DNA of 64,000 bases from Zhongshania aquatica (GTDB lineage: Bacteria; Pseudomonadota; Gammaproteobacteria; Pseudomonadales; Spongiibacteraceae): the NCBI RefSeq assembly GCF_027257955.1, contig NZ_JANZNQ010000004.1:226662-290661 (forward strand), in the 5' to 3' direction. Shown piece after piece: positions 56,654-64,000 of this stretch. Both the position numbers and the translations under genes were made by a program. Position 1 is the first letter of the stretch. Each line of letters begins with the position of its first letter. Under the pieces are notes generated by a model, which was given only the letters and a program-made list of their open reading frames with translations, was not told where the DNA came from and made no database searches.

Positions 56654-58828
56654 TTGAAAAAAGTCATCGGTGGTGGGCCAAAGAAGGTCTTGTATACCCT
56701 GAATACCGCCCGAAAGATCGGACTTCTTAATTCGGCCAAGGCCTTAAATGCGAAAAATGCCTGTAAGGCATGCGGTCTGGGCATGGGCGGTCAGCGCGGC
56801 GGGATGACGAATGAGTTGAATGAGTTTCCCTCTGTGTGTAATAAAAGTATTCAGGCGCAGTCGACGGATATTCAGGCCCTAATTCCTAAGGAGTTGTTTT
56901 CTCATACCTTAGAAGAGTTTCGTGCGCTTTCCGCATACGAGCTAGAGCATCTAGGCCGTCTGGGCAATCCTATATACAAGGCCGCTGGAGAAAACAGATA
57001 TCGAGAGGTTGATTGGGATTGGGCGATGGCTCGCGCCGCGCAAGGCTTGGCAAGCGTAAAACCAAATCGCAGTTTCTTCTATAGTTCAGGGCGCTCCTCT
57101 AACGAAGCTGGCTTTTTATTGCAGTTAATGGCCCGCCTATACGGCACTAACAATATCAGCAACTGTTCCTTCTATTGTCATCAGGCCACTGGCGAAGCTT
57201 TAAAAAATACCATTGGAACCGGCACGTCTACCGTCGAGCTGAGTGATATTGCCAGCTGCGATTTATTCTTTTTAATTGGTGCAAACCCCGCGTCTAATCA
57301 TCCGCGACTATTACATAAGCTAATTGGACTGCGCCGCCGAGGCGGCACGGTGGTGGTGATTAATCCCATGCGGGAAGCTGGCCTAGTCCAGTTTGCGGCA
57401 CCGAAGATGATTAGCTCCATGGTGAAAGGCGGCGATGAAGTCGCAAGTATTTATTTGCAGCCGAAAACCGGTAGTGACATCGCCTTGTTCACGGCCATTG
57501 CTAAGGCGGTGATCGAGAAAGGTGGCGCTACACCAGATTTTATTGATCAATACTGTGTTGGTTTTGACGATTTTCAAACTCATTTGCAAGCACAATCTTG
57601 GCAAGTGTTATTGGACGATTGCGGCATTAGTCGCGAACAAGTGAATCAAGTAGCGGACGCCTATATTGCCTCACAAAAGGCAATTTTTGCCTGGGGCATG
57701 GGCATGACCCATCACCGACACGGTGTCGACAATATTGAGTGGATTAGTAATCTTGCTCTGCTTCGCGGCATGGTCGGTAAAGTTGGTGCAGGTTTGTTAC
57801 CGCTGCGTGGGCACAGCAATGTGCAGGGCATCGGCACCATAGGCGTAAAACCGGTGTTGTCGGCAGAGGTGTTTAGCCGCATTGAATCGTCTTTCAATGT
57901 TCAACTGCCGACCCAAAAAGGAATGCATACTTTGGAATCGCTGGAATGCGCCATTAATGGCGGCATCGACGCGGCGCTAATGATGGGTGGCAATTTATAC
58001 GAGGCTACGCCCGATAGTCGTTGGGCGGCTAAGGCCTTAGATAATATCCCGTTTAAAATCTTTTTAACTACCACTCTAAATCGTGGCCATGTCACCGGCG
58101 TGGATGCTGGCGAATCATTGGTTTTGCCGGTTTGCGCCAGAGACGAAGAGCCGGAGCCAACCACTCAGGAGTCGATGTTTAATTACGTGCGGCTGAGTGA
58201 CGGCGGTATAGAACGTATTGCGTCGGTACGCTCGGAAGTGGCGATATTGGCAGACATCGCTGCGCGATTATTGCCGGATGGCGCCATAGATTTTGCCGAA
58301 TTTAAACGCCATAAAAAAGTGCGCGAGGCAATTGCGAAAGTTATTCCGGGTTTAGAAGCCCTTGCCGATATAGGTGTGGCGCAGCAAGAGTTTTACGTTA
58401 GTGGACGTATAAAACATTTGCCAGAATTTAAAACCAAAGACGGTAAAGCGCACTTTGTACTGCCAAAAGCTATCGACACAGCTGATCAAGGTGTTCGTCC
58501 GTTCACGATGATGACCTTGCGTAGCGAGGGTCAGTTTAACTCTATTATTTATGAAGAGGCCGATAGTTATCGCGGCGTGAGTCATCGTTGGACCGTATTA
58601 CTTAATCAGCAAGATGCGCTGGAGCTCGGTGTTGCCGAGGGCGATAAAGTTGATTTGGAATCAGACTACGGAAAGATGGCGGGTGTAGAGGTGAAACTGT
58701 TTAACCTGCCAAAAGGTTGCGTAGCCACCTATTATCCAGAGGCCAATATTCTCAGCTCTAGACTGTGCGATCCGCGGTCGCACACGCCGCAGTTTAAATC
58801 TATCGCGGTATCGGTGGTGAGGCCTTAA
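56654..58828 (+). CDS. FdhF/YdeP-family molybdopterin oxidoreductase
   Basis: The 724-residue cytoplasmic enzyme matches YdeP: NCSFYCHQATGEALKNTIG with the likely molybdenum-site cysteine, LFFLIGANPASNHPR, GMGMTHHRHGVDNIEWISN and LRGHSNVQGIGTIG. The N-terminal KACGLGM has only two cysteines, so the [4Fe-4S] site of formate dehydrogenase is missing, as in this family. Translation starts with TTG, 5 nt after GGAGG. The physiological reaction of YdeP is unclear (acid resistance link in E. coli). Its stop overlaps the convergent helicase stop. Confidence 0.88.
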   Translation: MKKVIGGGPKKVLYTLNTARKIGLLNSAKALNAKNACKACGLGMGGQRGGMTNELNEFPSVCNKSIQAQSTDIQALIPKELFSHTLEEFRALSAYELEHLGRLGNPIYKAAGENRYREVDWDWAMARAAQGLASVKPNRSFFYSSGRSSNEAGFLLQLMARLYGTNNISNCSFYCHQATGEALKNTIGTGTSTVELSDIASCDLFFLIGANPASNHPRLLHKLIGLRRRGGTVVVINPMREAGLVQFAAPKMISSMVKGGDEVASIYLQPKTGSDIALFTAIAKAVIEKGGATPDFIDQYCVGFDDFQTHLQAQSWQVLLDDCGISREQVNQVADAYIASQKAIFAWGMGMTHHRHGVDNIEWISNLALLRGMVGKVGAGLLPLRGHSNVQGIGTIGVKPVLSAEVFSRIESSFNVQLPTQKGMHTLESLECAINGGIDAALMMGGNLYEATPDSRWAAKALDNIPFKIFLTTTLNRGHVTGVDAGESLVLPVCARDEEPEPTTQESMFNYVRLSDGGIERIASVRSEVAILADIAARLLPDGAIDFAEFKRHKKVREAIAKVIPGLEALADIGVAQQEFYVSGRIKHLPEFKTKDGKAHFVLPKAIDTADQGVRPFTMMTLRSEGQFNSIIYEEADSYRGVSHRWTVLLNQQDALELGVAEGDKVDLESDYGKMAGVEVKLFNLPKGCVATYYPEANILSSRLCDPRSHTPQFKSIAVSVVRP

Positions 58829-61110
58829 AGTGCCCACCACTTCGGCAGCAGTTCGCGAATTTCTCTTCTGTTGAAACGGTCGTCAATCAGCTCAATCACG
58901 CCGCTATCTTCTGGTGTGCGAATTAGCCTACCGGCGGCTTGCACAACCTTCTGAAGGCCGGGGTAAAGATAGGTATAGGCATAGCCATTGCCGTAGCGTT
59001 TCTCTAACCGTTCGCGCAACACTTCATGAATTTCATCGTGAGGTGGTAGCCCCAGCGTGGCCACAAAAACACCAATGAGTTTATCACCCGGTAAATCGAT
59101 ACCCTCGGCGAATACGCCGCCCAATACCGCAAATCCGACGCTGGGCGTGTCGTCGCTGACATCGGCAATAAATTGCTCGCGGGCCATTGGGGTCATGCCC
59201 GGTAGTTGCTTTAACGAGCGTATGTTTGGATGAAGTCGGCTTAGTTGCTCATTGAGGGTGTTGAGGTAATCGAAGCTACTGAGGTAGACCAAATAGTTGC
59301 CGGGTTTGAGCGTGAATTGCGCGGCGATGCGTTCTGAAATGGGGATGAGTGAATTCAGCCGTTGTTGTTGGCGGGTGCTGATATTGGTAATCACGCGAAG
59401 GTCAATTTGCTCGCGCTGGAAGGGACTTTCTATATCTTCAAATTTGGCGCTCTCCGGTACGCCGAGTAAATCCCGATGATATTCCGGAGGCGACAGCGTA
59501 GCAGAGAACAACACGGTGCTAAGCGCGTCGCTAAAGCGCGCTTTCAAATGATCAGCGGGAATTAGGTTGTCGATACGGAGTTTGGCGCTGCCCGGCTTTG
59601 CGCGCTGCGTCGTCGGCATCACTTCAAATTCCAGCGTGCAAAGCGAATGGTCGTCAAAGCTGTCTGCCAATCTCAGAAAGCCCATTGCAGTAAACAATAC
59701 ATGTTGTACATCGGCTGCTGCCGGGTGATCACTAAGGTAATCGGTAATAGCCGCGATCAAACTGTAGAGCGCGGAATTTAAATCTTCGGGTACGCTGGGC
59801 AGAAAATAATGACGATTGTTGTCGTCGTTCTCATCGCGGAGAAATTGCGCGACCAGCAACTCCCATGCGTTTTCAAGATCCGACAATGGTTTAAGCAGCG
59901 GGCTGGGGGCTTTGCGAATGGTGTATAGCATTTCCGCTTCGCTAAGCTCCATGCTGTACATGCCGCGCGCTCGATCGATAAGATTGTGAGCCTCATCCAC
60001 CAGCGGCATTACCCGCCATTCATTCTGACGCGTCAGGCTGTAAAGCAAGGCAAAGTGATCGTAATAATGATTCACATCGCCAACAACAATATCGCTCCAG
60101 CGCGCCATTTCCTGTGCAAGAAAATAGCGGCAAATGTCATGGCGTCCGGCTATTCGTCTCAGTGCGGCGTGGTCTAGAAAGGCTTCTTTAACCGCGTCCT
60201 CGCGCGCGGCGGGGAGACAATCAAAAAAGCCATTTGCCAATGGGCAGGAGTCGCCATGGCAGGCGTTGTCGGGATGATCACACGCCGCCTCGCGGGAGGA
60301 CAATTCAAGAATGCGTATCGGCACGGTGTCTGTTTGCTTTGCCAATATCGTTCGCAGCCCATCCAAGCCTAATTTACGGCCGGTGTTTCTGCAGGTTAGA
60401 AAAAACAATCGATCCAAGCCGGTGTCGGGCATGGCGCGCATGGCCGGGAATAAAACCCCGACGGTTTTACCAATGCCGGTCGGCGCTTGTAGTAATAGCG
60501 GAACCGCATTTTTTGCACCGCGATACACCGCCGTAGATAGCGCGTGTTGCCCCGTTCGGTAGCCATCGTGTGGGAAGGTCAATTTAAGCAGTGACCGGTC
60601 GCGACGTTGACGATGCATGGCTTCGTTTTCTGCCCACGTAACATAACGGCTGCATAATTCGCTCAGAAAGGCCGACAGTGTTTCTGCGCTGAATGTTTCA
60701 TCGTCTGGCGTTTCTGTCTCGTCGCGGACTTCAAAGTACGTCAAGCGCAGAGCGACGCTGTCGCGCTTATCGCGCTGGCAAAATAGCGCGCCATACACTT
60801 TTAACTGCGCCCAATGCATTGCACGGCGGCCGGGGCCAATGCGCGCCACATTGCCGCGATGGGTTTTAATTTCTTCCAGAAAGCAGTCTTGCTGATTGGC
60901 AAAGTAACCATCGACACGACCGCTGACTTCTAAGCCTTCGCAAATTCCTTTTAGCGCGTACTCGGCAACATAGGGATCAGGACGGCGTTGTTGCACCGTG
61001 ATATGCCCCATGATGCCCTCTTCGGGGGTGGGTGCTGGTGTATAGCGAAACTCCAAGCTGCCGGTTCGCGCAGCGAACTCGCACAAGGACTTTACCGAGA
61101 CGTGCATCAT
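58825..61110 (-). CDS. Rad3/XPD-type helicase with nuclease-like N-terminus
   Basis: The 761-residue protein has an N-terminal about 165 residues with GRVDGYF and FLEEIKTHRG, a PD-(D/E)XK-like D...ExK pattern. A superfamily-2 helicase follows: LLQAPTGIGKTVGVLFP, MPLVDEAHNLID (DEAH), and motif VI QAAGRLIRTPEDSGVIELID. Cysteines between (CDHPDNACHGDSC, later HDICRYF) are placed like the XPD/DinG iron-sulfur cluster. It overlaps the upstream VRR-NUC gene by ATGA, so the two are co-translated. A role in 5'-3' unwinding during crosslink or flap repair is inferred. Confidence 0.88.
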   Translation of the reverse strand: MMHVSVKSLCEFAARTGSLEFRYTPAPTPEEGIMGHITVQQRRPDPYVAEYALKGICEGLEVSGRVDGYFANQQDCFLEEIKTHRGNVARIGPGRRAMHWAQLKVYGALFCQRDKRDSVALRLTYFEVRDETETPDDETFSAETLSAFLSELCSRYVTWAENEAMHRQRRDRSLLKLTFPHDGYRTGQHALSTAVYRGAKNAVPLLLQAPTGIGKTVGVLFPAMRAMPDTGLDRLFFLTCRNTGRKLGLDGLRTILAKQTDTVPIRILELSSREAACDHPDNACHGDSCPLANGFFDCLPAAREDAVKEAFLDHAALRRIAGRHDICRYFLAQEMARWSDIVVGDVNHYYDHFALLYSLTRQNEWRVMPLVDEAHNLIDRARGMYSMELSEAEMLYTIRKAPSPLLKPLSDLENAWELLVAQFLRDENDDNNRHYFLPSVPEDLNSALYSLIAAITDYLSDHPAAADVQHVLFTAMGFLRLADSFDDHSLCTLEFEVMPTTQRAKPGSAKLRIDNLIPADHLKARFSDALSTVLFSATLSPPEYHRDLLGVPESAKFEDIESPFQREQIDLRVITNISTRQQQRLNSLIPISERIAAQFTLKPGNYLVYLSSFDYLNTLNEQLSRLHPNIRSLKQLPGMTPMAREQFIADVSDDTPSVGFAVLGGVFAEGIDLPGDKLIGVFVATLGLPPHDEIHEVLRERLEKRYGNGYAYTYLYPGLQKVVQAAGRLIRTPEDSGVIELIDDRFNRREIRELLPKWWAL

Positions 61111-62792
61111 GGCGTTGCGTCCCAGGTGATTTCGGCGACGGATACGGGAAGCCCAGCCTCCAGCATTTTCTCAATCCACAGGCGTTGGTGATCTTGCAAT
61201 CTATCGCCGGGGCCTTTTACTTCTACTAATTGATAGGCCGCTGTTTTCTGATCAAAGAGAATAAGATCGGGCATACCTTTGCGGTGGTGGCGAAGGTCAC
61301 TCAGTAAATGATTAAAAACCACCTTCAATTGTTCGGCGGGAATGATCGCTAGGGCAAGCTCTAACAGTTCTTCACTTAGCGAGGGCCAGTGAATTAATGT
61401 GCACGCGGTGCCGTATTTTTCCCGCCAGCACTGTTTGATTAGTGACTGGTATTCTCCGTTATCCAGCGTAAGTAAGTGCTGACAAATTTTGGTTTTACGT
61501 CGCTCGACAAAATCCGGCCTGAATAAATCCGCTGGCCCGGATTGAAAGGGATGAAAAAATGCGCCGGGCAATGGTTCGAATAATACTGGCCAGAACAGCA
61601 GGGCAAATAGTCCGGTAAATAACGTGTTTTCTGAGTAAAAACCGCTTAGGTCATGCTGCTCGGTGAGTGTGTTTAAAACCACCAACTCAACGCGGTGGCC
61701 GGTATTTATCAGCGTTAATTTGTCGGTTGGAATTGTGTATTTCTTCGGCATTGCGCTCGCTAAGCCGCTCTTGCGACGCAGACGATGGGCAACCCGCGAA
61801 AGGTGAAGCTGCGATTCTGGTCTTCTCAGTGCGGTGCTCGACTGCTCTAGTTCATTTAGTAAACTCGTGGCGTCGGTGCTGTTCTTTTCCTGAAGCCGGA
61901 AGTACCGAACCTGTGCTTCATCTAGCGGATTCTGTTGATAGAGCAATACGGCAATATCTTGCTCCCCATTACGCTCAGCCCCATGTGCTAATTGGTAAAG
62001 CATGCGCTGGCGCCGGTGCTCTAGCCAAGGGTTGCTGAGTAGCTTTGGGCAGTGAGGCAAAATGTCGGCAATCGGTGTTTCGTCGGCAAACAGTGCGTAG
62101 CAGTGATAAATCGCAAGATATTGATCAAGCTCTTCCCTGTGCTGAAAAGCACGCGAGCTGGGAATGAATTCTACCCGTTCATAAACCTGATGCCCCAACT
62201 CCGCCAGCACGAACTCAGACCAATCTTGGTGAAGGTTGCCGAAGAACATTAATCGCACGCGGGTCATTAGCTCCGCGCAGCGCAATGCAACAAGTTGAAT
62301 CTCTGTATCCGGCCACCAGTCATTTATGGCTTGGGGCAGGCAGTCGCCAGTATGTATTTCAAGTAAGGTAAACAAGTCTGGTTTGCGTGCAGATTTCGGT
62401 GGCTGCGCACCTACGGCGGCTAATACCTCCATCAGCTCAGCCCGTCGGCAAAGCTGATAAAGCTCATGCAGGTCAATGTGCGGGTTTAACTCAACTAAGT
62501 CTGCCGTATGCAAATGCTGGAGCGCGGTTTCTATCGAGGCGATTTCGTCATAGTTCAAACCATCAAACCTGAAAATATCCCCTTTGCGCATCACCATTCG
62601 CGCAAGTAAAGCTTGGCTGCTTTCTGGAAGCTGCAACAAAGCCTCCAACTGTTCCCATTCTTCATCAAGTAACAGATCGCGGTGATGCCGTATTACCCAA
62701 TCGATAACAGTGCGAAAGTTCTCAAGGTAATACAGCGGCTCGCTAAGCGAGGCCCGCTTGAGAGTGCGTGTGTCGGAATCGGGTTTCGGCAT
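61107..62792 (-). CDS. FAN1-like VRR-NUC nuclease
   Basis: The 561-residue protein ends in a VRR-NUC domain with KGMPDLILFDQKTAAYQLVE and VKGPGDRLQDHQRLW, the PD-(D/E)XK core of FAN1. The middle is helical and TPR-like (ERNGEQDIAVLLYQQNPLDE), and the N-terminus EPLYYLENFRTVIDWVI fits bacterial FAN1. FAN1 removes nucleotides from 5' flaps at interstrand crosslinks. It is first in an operon with the Rad3-type helicase. Confidence 0.9.
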   Translation of the reverse strand: MPKPDSDTRTLKRASLSEPLYYLENFRTVIDWVIRHHRDLLLDEEWEQLEALLQLPESSQALLARMVMRKGDIFRFDGLNYDEIASIETALQHLHTADLVELNPHIDLHELYQLCRRAELMEVLAAVGAQPPKSARKPDLFTLLEIHTGDCLPQAINDWWPDTEIQLVALRCAELMTRVRLMFFGNLHQDWSEFVLAELGHQVYERVEFIPSSRAFQHREELDQYLAIYHCYALFADETPIADILPHCPKLLSNPWLEHRRQRMLYQLAHGAERNGEQDIAVLLYQQNPLDEAQVRYFRLQEKNSTDATSLLNELEQSSTALRRPESQLHLSRVAHRLRRKSGLASAMPKKYTIPTDKLTLINTGHRVELVVLNTLTEQHDLSGFYSENTLFTGLFALLFWPVLFEPLPGAFFHPFQSGPADLFRPDFVERRKTKICQHLLTLDNGEYQSLIKQCWREKYGTACTLIHWPSLSEELLELALAIIPAEQLKVVFNHLLSDLRHHRKGMPDLILFDQKTAAYQLVEVKGPGDRLQDHQRLWIEKMLEAGLPVSVAEITWDATP

Positions 62793-62918
62793 TGTTACTA
62801 ATGTTGGTTCGCAGATGGAATCATCATTATACGGGCCTTAGATCAGGGCGGCGAACAGGAGTAATTGAATAGGTGACGGCGAGAGGTTATGAGGCCGCCG
62901 CCACCAATTGAGCAAAAT

Positions 62919-62942
62919 TATTGCCGATCATGGTCGGCGATA
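62919..62942 (-). terminator. Hairpin after the NhaD fragment
   Basis: TTGCCGA-N6-TCGGCGA forms a short stem about 40 bp after the NhaD stop; on the minus strand AATAATTTT follows. A weak terminator is possible. Confidence 0.35.
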
Positions 62943-62982
62943 AATGCAGTACTTTATATGACGACTTCAGGCAAGCTAATAC

Positions 62983-63900
62983 TCAGGGGGTAAGTAACCG
63001 CCCGCCTACCCAAACACTGAGCCAGTAGCCAATGGAGTAGGCGAGCAGCAGGTAGGCAAACATCGACCCATAAGAGATGAAATTGAGTTCCTTCACCTTG
63101 CTCATGGCGATAATGCCCGCTGCAGAACCTATCACAAGTAGCGAGCCGCCGACGCCGGTGGAGTAGGTTACGGCAAGCCAGCCTGCCGGACCCATGTCGA
63201 TATTGGCTTTTAAGAGTGCGGCGGTGAGGGGAACATTGTCGATAAGTGCGGAGCTGATGCCGAGTACATAGTTGGCTAGCTCTGCGGGCATAAATTGGTA
63301 GAGCGCTGTTAGCTTGTTCAGAACACCGACTTCTTTCAGAACCCCGACAATTAACAGTACGCCGAGGAAGAATAACAGGGTGTCGAATTCGATTTCGCGA
63401 ATATAGTTCAGTACATTCCGGTTAGATTCTTGGCGCAGCATCAGATGTGCAATCAGAAACATGGTGCTGAGTCCGAACAGAAAGGTTAGTACCGGCGGTA
63501 CTTGGAACATGACGTTGAGCAGAAGTGTGCTGATTATGGTGACGAGGAAGATCAGCGCGATGACTTTGTCTTTGCTGTCGATGTGTCTGATTTCGGTATC
63601 AAAATACACTCGGCGATTCATGCGTAGCGACAAGAGTATGGCGAGAACCAGAACACCGAAGGCCGAGGGCAGTATCAGCAATAAGAGGCTGCCAATACTT
63701 ACTTTACCCGCTAAGAAGATCATGAGCGTGGTTACGTCGCCGGTGATCAGCGATACCCCGCCGCTGTTCACCGCAAAGACAACCAACGTCGCATATTTAA
63801 GTCGTTTTCTGGCCTTAACTTTTAGGCTGGTGATTACCGCCAGCGAGACAAGGGTTGCGGTTACGTTGTCTGCTATTAACCCGGCGGATTTTGGTATCTG
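62983..63900 (-). pseudogene. nhaD: NhaD-type sodium/proton antiporter, 5' truncated
   Basis: The open frame starts directly after a stop at 63901-63903 with QIPKSAGLIADNVTATLVSL and continues VNSGGVSLITGDVTTLMIF, DTLLFFLGVLLIVGVLKEVG, ISSALIDNVPLTAALLKANI to a normal end. These are the internal and C-terminal membrane parts of NhaD. About 130-150 N-terminal residues are missing, replaced by unrelated sequence. The TTG at 63786 is a possible internal start but would not give a whole transporter. Confidence 0.8.
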
Positions 63901-63913
63901 TTATGCGGCATAA
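63901..63913. repeat. Palindrome TTATGCGGCATAA at the truncation point
   Basis: A 13-base palindrome with one central base sits exactly where NhaD homology ends and also supplies the stop of the neighbouring frame. Such a symmetric site at a junction suggests the end of a mobile element or a tyrosine-recombinase core site. Confidence 0.6.
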
Positions 63914-64000
63914 CGAATTTTCTCGTGCTTAAAATATTTGCGGACACGATGTGGCTTCCGTTGCAGCATACGCATGTGCTTCGATACCTTCTGTTTGAGT
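63901..64000 (-). CDS. 3' end of an unidentified, highly basic protein
   Basis: The minus strand reads LKQKVSKHMRMLQRKPHR, VRKYFKHEKIRYAA, then a stop inside the palindrome. No stop interrupts the frame to the window edge. The strongly basic tail fits a DNA-binding protein such as a transposase or recombinase of the element that interrupted nhaD, but the family cannot be named. Confidence 0.45.
   Translation of the reverse strand, partial: LKQKVSKHMRMLQRKPHRVRKYFKHEKIRYAA

Overview
The window is chromosomal DNA of a free-living, aerobic, probably marine gammaproteobacterium. It carries a class Ia ribonucleotide reductase with two ATP-cone regions, arginine biosynthesis genes, many hotdog thioesterases, SDR, old-yellow-enzyme and MocR-type genes, and Fur-like and DnaA-like sites. 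A Cellvibrionales/Spongiibacteraceae-like host is my guess from overall gene style; no rRNA or other phylogenetic marker was seen.

Layout. 1-2.1 kb: arsenic resistance operon arsR-arsC-acr3. 2.1-6.6 kb: aldo/keto reductase, a three-gene operon ending in a YaaW-like protein, an SDR and a BASS-type transporter. 6.9-12 kb: a large M19-dipeptidase-like lipoprotein with eight acidic repeats, convergent with a polytopic 'HSFGE' membrane protein, then DedA. 12.9-18.2 kb: OYE-type oxidoreductase, bicupin, a frameshifted thioesterase, and tonB, an M56 antirepressor and a BlaI repressor. 18.6-23.3 kb: M60/ImpA-like lipoprotein metalloprotease, patatin, thioesterase. 23.4-24.6 kb: a decayed accessory patch with a restriction-enzyme remnant, an intact vapBC and a helicase remnant. 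24.6-30.3 kb: a MocR regulator divergent from a six-gene operon (class IV aminotransferase, DinB-like, LysE exporter, thioesterase, isochorismatase-like hydrolase, DUF1330), then an HCCA-isomerase-like protein. 30.3-33.7 kb: second accessory patch with a nucleotidyltransferase remnant and an XRE-ImmA/IrrE module bracketed by inverted copies of a short repeat. 33.7-38.4 kb: nrdB and nrdA with candidate NrdR and DnaA sites. 38.4-45.6 kb: ABC ATPase, argF, argD, iron alcohol dehydrogenase, hydantoinase B, grxD. 45.7-51.6 kb: probable Fur-controlled porin/FMN-bind/PepSY operon, DUF4442, LysR, pirin, nitroreductase. 51.7-52.1 kb: a ccdAB toxin-antitoxin remnant. 52.2-56.3 kb: operon of a second M19-like lipoprotein, a cupredoxin-like protein and a second 'HSFGE' membrane protein. 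56.6-62.8 kb: FdhF/YdeP-type oxidoreductase, then an operon of a FAN1-like VRR-NUC nuclease and a Rad3-type helicase with a nuclease-like N-terminus. 63-64 kb: an NhaD antiporter truncated at a palindrome by the end of another element.

How genes work together. The most unusual theme is the duplicated envelope module (M19-like lipoprotein plus HSFGE membrane protein, with a cupredoxin in one copy), which suggests a metal-dependent periplasmic process of unknown chemistry. The second theme is a record of lost defence and toxin genes (Mrr-like, helicase, nucleotidyltransferase, CcdAB) beside two surviving modules (VapBC and XRE-ImmA), with dispersed CTGACCCC-type repeats marking both accessory patches.
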